Below, piece after piece: positions 35,793 to 43,186 of a stretch of 64,000 nucleotides of DNA; within the stretch, counting starts at the first letter, position 1; each line of letters starts with the position of its first letter. The notes under the pieces were generated by a model. The model saw only the letters and a list, made by a program, of their open reading frames with translations. It did no database searches and was not told the origin of the DNA. A program made the position numbers and the translations under genes. The stretch is from Streptomyces lydicus (lineage in GTDB: Bacteria > Actinomycetota > Actinomycetes > Streptomycetales > Streptomycetaceae): the NCBI RefSeq assembly GCF_001729485.1, contig NZ_CP017157.1, positions 5,518,001 to 5,582,000 of the forward strand, given 5' to 3'.

Positions 35793-36995
35793 TCAGCCGT
35801 CCGCAGCGGCCGTGAGGGCGGCCAGTGCGCGCGCGAGGGCGGTCAACGCCTCGGTGATGTGCGGCAGTTCCAGCGGGTCGGGGGCGTCCAGGGCGCGTTG
35901 CCGCAGCTCCCGGTCGGTGCCGAGCAGGCCCTCGGCACCCAGCCGGACCCGCAGGGCGCCGGGCGCGTCGCCGAAGCGGTGGCCGCCGCGCGCCGCCCAG
36001 GGCGCCAACTTCCTTTCCAGCGCGGTGGATTCGACGATCCCCTGGGTGGCGAGGGGGCGGCGCAGCGGTTCGAGGTCGGCGTAGAGGTGGCCGCCCGAGC
36101 GGGGCGGGCGGCAGACCGCGCCGGCGTCGGTGACGGTGCGGTGCAGCGCGGCGGCGAGCGTGCCGTGGAGCCTGGCGACGGCGGCGGTGCGGGCGCGTAC
36201 CTCCTCGGGTTCGCCGAGTGCGTGGGTGACGGCGCAGCCCAGCGGGCCGGACAGCGGGGCGTCCAGGCCGGTGAGCGCGTCCAGCGCGGCGGCCCGCAGC
36301 TCGGCGCCCCGGCCGGTGGCGGGGAACCGGGCCAGGGCCGCGGGCCAGGCGGCGGGCACGAGGGTGGCCCGCAGGTCGGTGAGGACCACGACCCCGTCGG
36401 GCAGCATCTCGGCGGGGCTGAGCACGACGGTGTCGTGCGGATCGTGCAGCAGGTCGCGGCGGGACTCGTCGCTGAGCACCCAGAGCCCCTCCTCGGCCGC
36501 CGCCTCGCACACCTCGTGCAGCTGTTCGGGCGCCGGGCAGGTGCCGGTCGGGTCGTCGGCGACGGAGAGCACCAGCACCCGCGGGGCGTCGCCGTGCATC
36601 CGGGCCCGGCGGACGGTCTCCAGCAGCGCGAACGGATCGGGCATGCCGCCCGACTCCGCGGGTACGGGCGCCAGGTGCACCGGCCGCCCGAGCAGCCGGG
36701 CGGGGGGCGCGTACCACTCGGCGCAGGGCCGCGGCAGCACCACCCCGCCGTCGGCCGCGGCGTACAGCGCGAGCAGCAGGGCTCCCGCCCCGGGCGCGGC
36801 CAGGACCTGGCCGGGGGCGGTGTCCAGACCGCGGCGTTCCCAGTAGCCGCAGGCGGCGGTGCGCAGCGGGCCCGCGCCGCCCGGCGGCTCGGCGTCGGTG
36901 CGGCCGGCGGCCGCGGACAGGTGCGCGGCGAGGTCCGGGAGGACCGGCAGGCCCGGTGGCGGCTCCGGCTGCGGCTCCGGGACGGTCCGCTGCAT
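35793..36995 (-). CDS. Aminotransferase class I/II fold protein lacking the PLP lysine
   Basis: 400 aa fold-type I protein. Aminotransferase landmarks are present but altered: the NxPxNPTG region reads SVADDPTGTCP (144-154), the DExY motif reads LSDESRRDLL (174-183), and the SxSK(T/x) segment that carries the Schiff-base lysine reads TDLRATLVPAAWP (206-218), with Ala where Lys should be. The whole protein has only one lysine (Lys329), far from the active site. An ordinary transaminase reaction is therefore unlikely; it may be a binding or structural protein. ATG 36995 has GGAGG five bases upstream. It is between GNAT and MBL genes on the same strand. Confidence 0.78.
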   Translation of the reverse strand: MQRTVPEPQPEPPPGLPVLPDLAAHLSAAAGRTDAEPPGGAGPLRTAACGYWERRGLDTAPGQVLAAPGAGALLLALYAAADGGVVLPRPCAEWYAPPARLLGRPVHLAPVPAESGGMPDPFALLETVRRARMHGDAPRVLVLSVADDPTGTCPAPEQLHEVCEAAAEEGLWVLSDESRRDLLHDPHDTVVLSPAEMLPDGVVVLTDLRATLVPAAWPAALARFPATGRGAELRAAALDALTGLDAPLSGPLGCAVTHALGEPEEVRARTAAVARLHGTLAAALHRTVTDAGAVCRPPRSGGHLYADLEPLRRPLATQGIVESTALERKLAPWAARGGHRFGDAPGALRVRLGAEGLLGTDRELRQRALDAPDPLELPHITEALTALARALAALTAAADG

Positions 36996-37110
36996 CCGTA
37001 CCTCCACTCCACGACGGCGGGTCGATCGTGGGCCCGTCAGATGAGGGACGGCCCCGACCACCTTTGCAGATCGCGGGGGTGCCGCCCGGGGGCGACACGT
37101 CAGCGGGGGC

Positions 37111-37557
37111 CTAATGGGCCGAGCGCGCCACCGCTTCGTAGTGATGCACCGTCACCACCGCTCCCCTCCCCCAGTCCTGCTGCTCGGTGCGGCGGCGGAC
37201 CCAGCCGCGCCGCTCGTAGAGGGCGATGGCGTCGGTGTTGGTCGACTGCACCTCCAGGACGGGGCGCAGGCCGCGGGCCGCCGCCGCCTCCTCGACGGTC
37301 CGCAGCAGGCGCGGGCCGAGGCCGGTACCGCGGGCGGCGGGGGCGACGAACAGCCGGCTGACCTCGCTCCCGCACAGCGCCGCGTGGCCGACGATCCGGC
37401 CGTCCACCTCGGCGACCCAGGCGGCGCTCAGCCCCTCGGGGGTGAGCCAGCGCGGCGGGTCGTCCGGCCAGTGGTGCGGATAGCCGCTGTGGGTGTGAAC
37501 CTGGGCGAGTACGGCCACGCAGGCATCGAGGTCGGTGTCCCGTCGTCTCCTGATCAT
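37111..37557 (-). CDS. GNAT-family N-acetyltransferase
   Basis: 148 aa acyl-CoA-dependent acetyltransferase. Fold signature: WVAEVDGRIVGHAALCG, then the acetyl-CoA loop VSRLFVAPAARGTGLGPRLLRTVEEAAAARG (R-G-x-G-x-G/A), and the late LEVQSTNTDAIALYERRGWV. I start at ATG 37557 (MIRRRRDTDLDACV), although its ribosome binding site is weak. The substrate amine is unknown. It lies 46 bp from and divergent to the PAP2-kinase gene, and 115 bp ahead of the lysine-less aminotransferase gene. Confidence 0.88.
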   Translation of the reverse strand: MIRRRRDTDLDACVAVLAQVHTHSGYPHHWPDDPPRWLTPEGLSAAWVAEVDGRIVGHAALCGSEVSRLFVAPAARGTGLGPRLLRTVEEAAAARGLRPVLEVQSTNTDAIALYERRGWVRRRTEQQDWGRGAVVTVHHYEAVARSAH

Positions 37558-37603
37558 CGGGGCATGCAAGCACGTTTCGGCCTCTTCGGGGTACAGGAGC
37601 CGC

Positions 37604-39082
37604 ATGCGATCACTACTGAGCAACCTCGACCGGCGCGCCTTCGACCTGATCGCCAGGCGGGAGTGGCCGGGGGCGCAGCGGGTGCTGCCCCGGCTGACCC
37701 GGAGCGCCAATCACGGACTGCTGTGGATGGGCATCGCGGCGGGCGCGGCGGCGCTGGGCGGGCGGCCGGCACGGCGGGCGGCGCTGCGCGGGGTGGCCTC
37801 GCTGGCCGTCGCCTCGGCGACGGTGAACACCCTCGGCAAGCGCTCCGTGAGACGGACCCGGCCCCTGCTGGACAGCGTGCCGGTGATACGGCAGCTGTCC
37901 CACCAGCCGTTCACCTCGTCCTTCCCGTCGGGGCACGCAGCCTCGGCGGTGGCGTTCGCGACCGGGGTCGCCTTCGAGAACAAGTGGTGGGGGCTGGCGC
38001 TGGCGCCGGTCGCCGCGTCGGTGGCGTTCTCCCGCGTCTACACGGGCGTGCACTATCCGGGCGATGTGCTGGCGGGGGCGATGCTGGGGGCGGGTGCCGC
38101 GTTCGCCGTACGGGGTTTCGCGCCCACCCGGGCCCAGCTGGCGCCGCCGGCCCGGCCGCGCGCCGAGGCGCCCGCGCTGCCCGGCGGGCGCGGTCTGGTG
38201 GTGGTGGCCAACCAGGGTTCGGGGGCGCGCACCGGCAACCGCCCGGACCGGAGCGACGAGGTGCACGGGGTGCTGCCGGAGGCCGAGGTGGTGATGTCCG
38301 GCGGGGACGGGCAGCCGCTGGAGAAGGTGCTGGAGGAGGCCGCGGAACGGGCGCGGGAGCTGGGCGGTGCGCTGGGCGTGCTCGGCGGGGACGGCACGGT
38401 CAACGCCGCGGCGGGGGTCGCGGCGCGGTACGGGCTGCCGCTGGCGGTGCTGCCCGGCGGGACGCTGAACCACTTCGCCTACGACCTGGGGGTGGAGACC
38501 GCCGCGGCGGCGGCGCGGGCCGTGGAGACCGGTGAGGCGGTCGCGGTGGACCTGGCGCGCTTCCGGACCGGGTCGCACCGGCAGGGGCAGAACTTCCTCA
38601 ACACCTTCTCGATCGGGGTGTATCCGGAGCTGGTGCGGATCCGGGAGCGGTGGGCCGGCCGGATCGGCGCCTGGCCGGCCGGGGTGCTCGCGGCGTGGGA
38701 GGTGCTGCGCAGCGCCGAGCCGCTGAGCGTGGAGATCAACGGCCGGCGGCGGGAGGTGTGGCTGCTGTTCGTCGGCAACTGCCAGTACCGGGGGCTGGGG
38801 TTCGCGCCGGTGCGCCGGCACGACCTGGCGGACGGGGTGCTCGACGTGCGGGTGGTGCACGGTGGCCGGCTGGCCCGGACCCGGCTGCTCGCCGCGGCCC
38901 TGATGGGGACGCCGCGCAGCTCGCCGGTGCTCGGCGAGGCCCGGCTGCGGCGGCTGCGGATCGGCGGGCTCCCGGACGGTGCGTCGGTCGCGTTCGACGG
39001 TGAAGTGGCCAGCACCACCGGCGAGTTGACGTTGGAGAAGGACCTGGAGGCGCTGACGGTCTATCGCCTGCTGCCCGAGTAG
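37604..39082 (+). CDS. PAP2 phosphatase-diacylglycerol kinase fusion protein
   Basis: 492 aa bifunctional membrane lipid enzyme. Residues 1-170 are a PAP2 phosphatase with a complete three-part active site: KxxxxxxRP (Lys79-Pro87), PSGH (108-111) and SRxxxxxHxxxD (Ser143-Asp154). After a ~25-residue Pro/Ala linker, residues ~195-490 form a diacylglycerol/lipid kinase domain with NQGSGAR, GGDGTVN (261-267) and PGGTLNHFAYDLG, and end in a DGE-type motif (FDGEVAST). The combination could interconvert phosphatidate and diacylglycerol or act on undecaprenyl species. The ATG at 37604 begins 46 bp from the divergent GNAT gene. Confidence 0.92.
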   Translation: MRSLLSNLDRRAFDLIARREWPGAQRVLPRLTRSANHGLLWMGIAAGAAALGGRPARRAALRGVASLAVASATVNTLGKRSVRRTRPLLDSVPVIRQLSHQPFTSSFPSGHAASAVAFATGVAFENKWWGLALAPVAASVAFSRVYTGVHYPGDVLAGAMLGAGAAFAVRGFAPTRAQLAPPARPRAEAPALPGGRGLVVVANQGSGARTGNRPDRSDEVHGVLPEAEVVMSGGDGQPLEKVLEEAAERARELGGALGVLGGDGTVNAAAGVAARYGLPLAVLPGGTLNHFAYDLGVETAAAAARAVETGEAVAVDLARFRTGSHRQGQNFLNTFSIGVYPELVRIRERWAGRIGAWPAGVLAAWEVLRSAEPLSVEINGRRREVWLLFVGNCQYRGLGFAPVRRHDLADGVLDVRVVHGGRLARTRLLAAALMGTPRSSPVLGEARLRRLRIGGLPDGASVAFDGEVASTTGELTLEKDLEALTVYRLLPE

Positions 39083-39100
39083 CGGAGCAGCGCCTGATCA

Positions 39101-39126
39101 CATCATGAGACACCACTCTCATGATG
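39101..39126. promoter_or_regulatory. Perfect 10-bp inverted repeat before the methyltransferase gene
   Basis: CATCATGAGA (39101-39110) and TCTCATGATG (39117-39126) are exact reverse complements separated by CACCAC, 19 bp after the PAP2-kinase stop and 57 bp before the methyltransferase ATG. The arms are only 40% GC, very unlike the surroundings, which suggests a protein-binding operator rather than a terminator. Confidence 0.6.
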
Positions 39127-39183
39127 CGAGACCACGGCGTACGGTGGGAACTCCCCGCCGAAGCGTTGCGAAGGAGTCGGACC

Positions 39184-39999
39184 ATGCCGCAGGAGACCGC
39201 CGTCTACACCCACGGCCACCACGAGTCCGTACTGCGCTCCCACACCTGGCGCACCGCCGCCAACTCGGCCGGTTACCTGCTCGGTTCGCTGAAGCCGCAC
39301 ATGCGGATCCTGGACATCGGCTGCGGGCCGGGCACCATCACCGCCGATCTGGCGGCGCTGGTCCCGGAGGGGCAGGTCACCGGCCTGGAGTACGCGCCGG
39401 AGGTGCTGGCGCAGGCGCGCGCCACCGCCGCCGCGCGCGGGCTGGACAACGTCGGATTCGCGGTCGGCGACGTGCACGCGCTGGACTACCCCGACGACAC
39501 CTTCTGCGTCGTGCACGCCCATCAGGTGCTCCAGCACGTGGGCGATCCCGTCCAGGCGCTGCGCGAGATGCGCCGGGTCACCAAACCGGGCGGGATCGTC
39601 GCCGTCCGCGATTCGGACTACTCGGCGATGACCTGGTACCCGGAGGTGGCGGGCATGACCGACTGGCAGCGGCTGTATCTGCGGGTGGCCCGCGCCAACG
39701 GGGGCGAGCCGGACGCCGGACGCCGGCTGCACGCCTGGGCCCGGCAGGCCGGTTTCGCGCCGGAGGCGGTCACCGCCACCGCCGGCACCTGGTGCTACCG
39801 GACCCCGGCCGAGCGGTCCTGGTGGAGCGAGCTGTGGGCGGACCGCACGGTCAGTTCCTCGTACGCACGGATCGCGGTCGACGGCGGGCACGCCACACCG
39901 GAGGAGCTGGACCGGGTCTCCCGGGCCTGGCGGGCCTGGGGCGCCGAGGAGGACGGTTGGTTCGCGGTGCTGCACGGCGAGATCCTCTGCCGGGTGTGA
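39184..39999 (+). CDS. Class I SAM-dependent methyltransferase
   Basis: 271 aa, UbiE/COQ5-like Rossmann methyltransferase. Motif I is ILDIGCGPGTITADLAAL; post-I VTGLEYAPEVLAQA; motif II region VGDVHALDYPDDTFCVVHAHQVLQHVGDP; then LREMRRVTKPGGIVAVRDSDY. The start is ATG 39184, where AAGGAG lies eight bases upstream; two earlier ATGs (39121 and 39124) overlap the palindrome and lack a ribosome binding site. A very strong terminator follows. The acceptor substrate is unknown. The 10-bp inverted repeat upstream is its likely control site. Confidence 0.9.
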   Translation: MPQETAVYTHGHHESVLRSHTWRTAANSAGYLLGSLKPHMRILDIGCGPGTITADLAALVPEGQVTGLEYAPEVLAQARATAAARGLDNVGFAVGDVHALDYPDDTFCVVHAHQVLQHVGDPVQALREMRRVTKPGGIVAVRDSDYSAMTWYPEVAGMTDWQRLYLRVARANGGEPDAGRRLHAWARQAGFAPEAVTATAGTWCYRTPAERSWWSELWADRTVSSSYARIAVDGGHATPEELDRVSRAWRAWGAEEDGWFAVLHGEILCRV

Positions 40000-40003
40000 C
40001 CGG

Positions 40004-40041
40004 GTGCGGAGCCGTCCGCCGTGACGCGGACGGCTCCGCAC
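40004..40041 (+). terminator. Perfect 15-bp stem terminator after the methyltransferase
   Basis: GTGCGGAGCCGTCCG (40004-40018) and CGGACGGCTCCGCAC (40027-40041) pair exactly around an 8-nt loop, 4 nt after the stop. Confidence 0.8.
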
Positions 40042-40080
40042 CGTCCCCCTGACGGCTCAGCCGCACCCCCTTTCGAGCAG

Positions 40081-40095
40081 ATAAATCCCATTTAT
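40081..40095. promoter_or_regulatory. AT-rich dyad ATAAAT-CCC-ATTTAT upstream of the CapA gene
   Basis: ATAAATCCCATTTAT is a perfect 6-bp inverted repeat with a 3-bp centre, 17 bp before the GTG start. In DNA this GC-rich such a stretch is conspicuous; it is a plausible operator or part of the promoter (TATGCCGGTATGG follows). Confidence 0.5.
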
Positions 40096-40112
40096 GCCGG
40101 TATGGATGAGTC

Positions 40113-41291
40113 GTGACCCGACAACGACTGGCCTCCATAGCCGCGCTGACCGCAGCCCTGGCGGCGGGCTGCGGTACCCAGCCGACCGCCGCCCCCGACC
40201 ACCCCTCCCCGCCCGCCCGGCCGGGCGCCGCCCAGGCGTCCACCGCGCCCGGCTTCACCCTCCTGGCCACCGGCGACGTGCTGCCGCACGGCGAGATAAT
40301 CAAGCAGTCCGGCAGCGACGCGCACGGCGACGGCCATGACTTCCACGCGATGTTCGCCGGGGTGAAACCGGTGGTCTCCGCCGCCGACCTGGCGATCTGC
40401 CACATGGAGACGATCTACGCCAAGGACAGCGGGCCGTTCACCGGCTACCCCGCCTTCAAGTCCCCGCCCCAGGTCGCCGCCGCCCTCAAGGACGCGGGCT
40501 ACGACTCCTGCTCCACCGCCTCCAACCACACCCTGGACGACGGCGCCGACGGTGTGCGCCGCACCCTCGACGCGATGGACGCGGTCGGTCTGCGGCACAC
40601 CGGCTCGGCCCGCTCCGCCGCCGAGGCCGCCCGGCCCGATCTCCTCCCGGCCGGCGGCGCGAAGGTCGCCCAGCTCTCGTACACGTACGGGACCAACGGC
40701 ATCCCGCTGCCCGACAAGGCGCCCTGGACGGTCAACCTGATCAACCAGAAGAAGATCATCGAGGATGCCCGGGCGGCCCGCAGGGCGGGGGCGGACGTGG
40801 TCGTCGTCAGCATCCACTGGGGCACCGAGTGGCAGCAGCCGATCGATGAGCAACAGCGCACCCTGGCACGGGCGTTGACCGCCTCGCGGACCGGTGGCCG
40901 GCCGGACGTCGACCTCATTCTGGGCACCCACGCGCACATCCCGCAGGCGTACGAGAAGGTCAACGGCACCTGGGTCGTCTACGGCATGGGCGATCAGCTC
41001 GCGGGCCACATGTTCAACCACAGCGACCAGCCGGACGGCCGCGGCAACCTGAGCTCGATGGCCCGCTTCACCTTCGCCGCGCCGGCCCGGCCGGGGCAGC
41101 GCTGGACGGTCCGCAAGGCGGAGTTCATCCCCCAACTCACCGACGTCAACGACCGGTTCCGGATCGTCGACCTCAACGCGGCGCTCGCGGCGCAGCCCGG
41201 CCGCGGCGACTACGCCAGGGCCCGCGACGCCATCCGGGCCGCCGTCCTGGCCCGCGGCGCGGATCGGTCCGGGCTGATCATGGCCAAGTGA
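40113..41291 (+). CDS. CapA-family lipoprotein (metallophosphatase-like)
   Basis: 392 aa. The N-terminal signal ends in a lipobox-like AALAAGCG with Cys20, so the mature protein is probably lipid-anchored outside the membrane. The PGA-cap (calcineurin-like) domain has LLATGDVLPHGEIIKQ, ICHMETIYA, STASNHTLDDGADGV, VVSIHWGTEWQQPID, LILGTHAHIPQAYEKVNG and VYGMGDQLAG. Homologues in bacilli are needed for poly-gamma-glutamate capsule synthesis; in streptomycetes the role is unclear and no capB/capC lies here. GTG start at 40113. An AT-rich dyad precedes it. Confidence 0.88.
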   Translation: MTRQRLASIAALTAALAAGCGTQPTAAPDHPSPPARPGAAQASTAPGFTLLATGDVLPHGEIIKQSGSDAHGDGHDFHAMFAGVKPVVSAADLAICHMETIYAKDSGPFTGYPAFKSPPQVAAALKDAGYDSCSTASNHTLDDGADGVRRTLDAMDAVGLRHTGSARSAAEAARPDLLPAGGAKVAQLSYTYGTNGIPLPDKAPWTVNLINQKKIIEDARAARRAGADVVVVSIHWGTEWQQPIDEQQRTLARALTASRTGGRPDVDLILGTHAHIPQAYEKVNGTWVVYGMGDQLAGHMFNHSDQPDGRGNLSSMARFTFAAPARPGQRWTVRKAEFIPQLTDVNDRFRIVDLNAALAAQPGRGDYARARDAIRAAVLARGADRSGLIMAK

Positions 41292-41328
41292 TCGCGTACC
41301 GGCGGGCGGCCCAACTAGGGTTGCCCGC

Positions 41329-41682
41329 ATGGACATTCTCGGGACCTCATTGCGGGTGTGCGTCGGTGATCTCAATGCCGCGATCGACGTCTATGAACGG
41401 CTGACCGGCGCCGAGGCGATCCGTTTCCAGCGCGGCGGGGTGGCGGTCGCGGCCGTCGGGTGCTTCTTCCTGATGAGCGGTCCCGAGGCGGAGCTCTCGG
41501 TGCTGCGGAAGATCACCGCCACGCTCGCCGTGCAGGACGTCGACGAGGCGGTGGCCGACCTGAAGGCCGTCGGCGCGGACATCATCGCCGGTCCGCTGCC
41601 GACGCCCATCGGCCGCAACCTGGTGGCCCGCCACCCGGACGGTTCGATCTTCGAGTACGTCGACCGCCGGGCGGAGGGCTGA
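41329..41682 (+). CDS. VOC-family (glyoxalase-like) protein
   Basis: 117 aa single VOC domain: LGTSLRVCVGDLNAAIDVYERLTG, then LAVQDVDEAVADLKAVGADIIAGP and the final RHPDGSIFEYVD with the usual metal-site Glu. Small members of this superfamily include bleomycin-type resistance proteins, lyases and epimerases; nothing fixes its role. It ends 31 bp from the convergent oxidoreductase gene. Confidence 0.85.
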   Translation: MDILGTSLRVCVGDLNAAIDVYERLTGAEAIRFQRGGVAVAAVGCFFLMSGPEAELSVLRKITATLAVQDVDEAVADLKAVGADIIAGPLPTPIGRNLVARHPDGSIFEYVDRRAEG

Positions 41683-41713
41683 GCAGCCCCCGCCCCTCGT
41701 CACGGGCCGGTGC

Positions 41714-42637
41714 TCAGGACACCTCCAGCACGATCTTGCCGCGGGTCCGGCCCTCCTGGCTGCGACGGAACGCCTCGGCGGCCTCGGACAGCAGGAAGAC
41801 CGCGTCGACGTGCACCGTCAGCTTTCCGGCGTCCGCGAGTTCGCCGAGCGCGGTCAGACCGGCGCTGTCCGGACGCACCCAGACCAGGTGGCCGCCCTTC
41901 TTTGTGACCTCGCCGTCGGCGATGGAGGCGACCCGGCTGCGGTCCTTGAGCAGTTCCTGTGACACGTCGACGACGCCACCGCCGACGAAGTCCAGCGCCA
42001 CGTCGACGCCTTCGGGGGCCAGCGCGCGCACCCGGTCGGCGAGGCCCTCGCCGTAGGTGACCGGCTCGGCGCCCAGGGAGCGCAGGAAGTCGTGGTTGCG
42101 TTCACTGGCGGTGCCGATGACGCGGACGCCCTGCGCCACCAGGATCTGGACGGCGAGCGAGCCGACTCCGCCGGCCGCGGCGTGCACCAGGGCCGTCTCG
42201 CCCGCCGCGGTGCCCACCCGGCGGATCGCCTGATAGGCGGTCAGCCCGGCGAGCGGCAGCCCGGCGGCCTGCTGCCAGTCGAGCGCGGCGGGCTTGCGGG
42301 CCAGGGTCCGCACCGGGGCGGCGACCAGCTCGGCGTAGGTGCCGTGCTGGATCCCGTCCTTGCGGACGTAGCCGATGACCTCGTCACCGACCTCGTACTC
42401 GGGGACGTCCGCGCCGAGCGCCTCGACCACACCGGCCACGTCCCATCCGGGGACGAGCGGGAAGTACGTGTCCACCATCGGGTCCAGATAGCCCGCGAGG
42501 ATCTTCCAGTCGACGGGGTTGACCCCGGCCGCCTTGACCCGGATCAGGACCGAGTCCGGGGCCACCTTGGGGTCGGGCCGGTCGCCGTACTCGAGGACGT
42601 CGGGGTCGCCGTACTGCTTCGCACTGATTGCCTTCAT
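41714..42637 (-). CDS. NADP-dependent zinc-binding-type oxidoreductase (MDR superfamily)
   Basis: 307 aa quinone-oxidoreductase-like enzyme. GroES-like half: VLIRVKAAGVNPVDWKILAG, FPLVPGWDVAGVVEALGADV. Rossmann half: ETALVHAAAGGVGSLAVQILVAQG, then the NADP-binding region. Zn ligands are absent. Family reaction is NADPH-dependent reduction of quinones or enones. ATG 42637 has no clear ribosome binding site, so it may rely on an upstream gene. It lies 86 bp downstream of the TetR effector-domain fragment on the same strand. Confidence 0.88.
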   Translation of the reverse strand: MKAISAKQYGDPDVLEYGDRPDPKVAPDSVLIRVKAAGVNPVDWKILAGYLDPMVDTYFPLVPGWDVAGVVEALGADVPEYEVGDEVIGYVRKDGIQHGTYAELVAAPVRTLARKPAALDWQQAAGLPLAGLTAYQAIRRVGTAAGETALVHAAAGGVGSLAVQILVAQGVRVIGTASERNHDFLRSLGAEPVTYGEGLADRVRALAPEGVDVALDFVGGGVVDVSQELLKDRSRVASIADGEVTKKGGHLVWVRPDSAGLTALGELADAGKLTVHVDAVFLLSEAAEAFRRSQEGRTRGKIVLEVS

Positions 42638-42723
42638 GATCGGCGCAACGCATGCCGGACCGGGATCATTCCGGCCCGGGGAGAAGGTCACCGGATCGGC
42701 ACAATCGGCCCGCGCCGGCCCGG

Positions 42724-43155
42724 TCAGCCGGGCTGCGCGCCCAGGGCGCGCAGCAGGAACGGCAGCAGTTCGCGGATCGCCGCCTCACCGGAGGAGGAGT
42801 CGCCGGCCGTGCCCGCGTGCGCCGCGTCGGGGGTCAGGAAGAGCTTGCTGACCATCGAGCCCACGACCAGGTCGGCGAGCACGTGGGAGTCCTTGAGCGG
42901 GGGGATGTCGCCCCGGTCGACCGCGCGGCGCACCACCGCGGCGGCCCGGTCGCGGACCGGCTGGATGATCGCGGTGTCCAGGACCCGGGCCAGCGCCTCG
43001 TTGTGCGCGGCCTCGCCGATGAGGACGTGCAGCAGCCGGCCGCCGGGGCCCTGGAGCGTGCCGGCCTTGTCGCGCAGCAGCACGGCCAGGTCGCCTTCGA
43101 GGCTGCCGGTGTCCGGGCTCGACACCTTCAGCCGCACCAAGGCGGTACTGGACAA
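42724..43155 (-). pseudogene. Orphan TetR C-terminal effector domain, HTH missing
   Basis: About 143 residues match the ligand-binding half of a TetR regulator: SPDTGSLEGDLAVLLRDKAG, GRLLHVLIGEAAHNEALARVL, VRRAVDRGDIPPLKDSHVLADLVVGSM and the C-terminal ELLPFLLRALG. The N-terminal helix-turn-helix that should precede them is not in any frame upstream, because the previous gene's stop lies only 31 bp before the TTG that opens this frame. So it is a 5'-deleted regulator or, less likely, a stand-alone ligand-binding protein. It may have controlled the oxidoreductase behind it. Confidence 0.65.
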
Positions 43156-43186
43156 GCCCCTGGGCTGACGCCCGCCCGGCGGCGGG

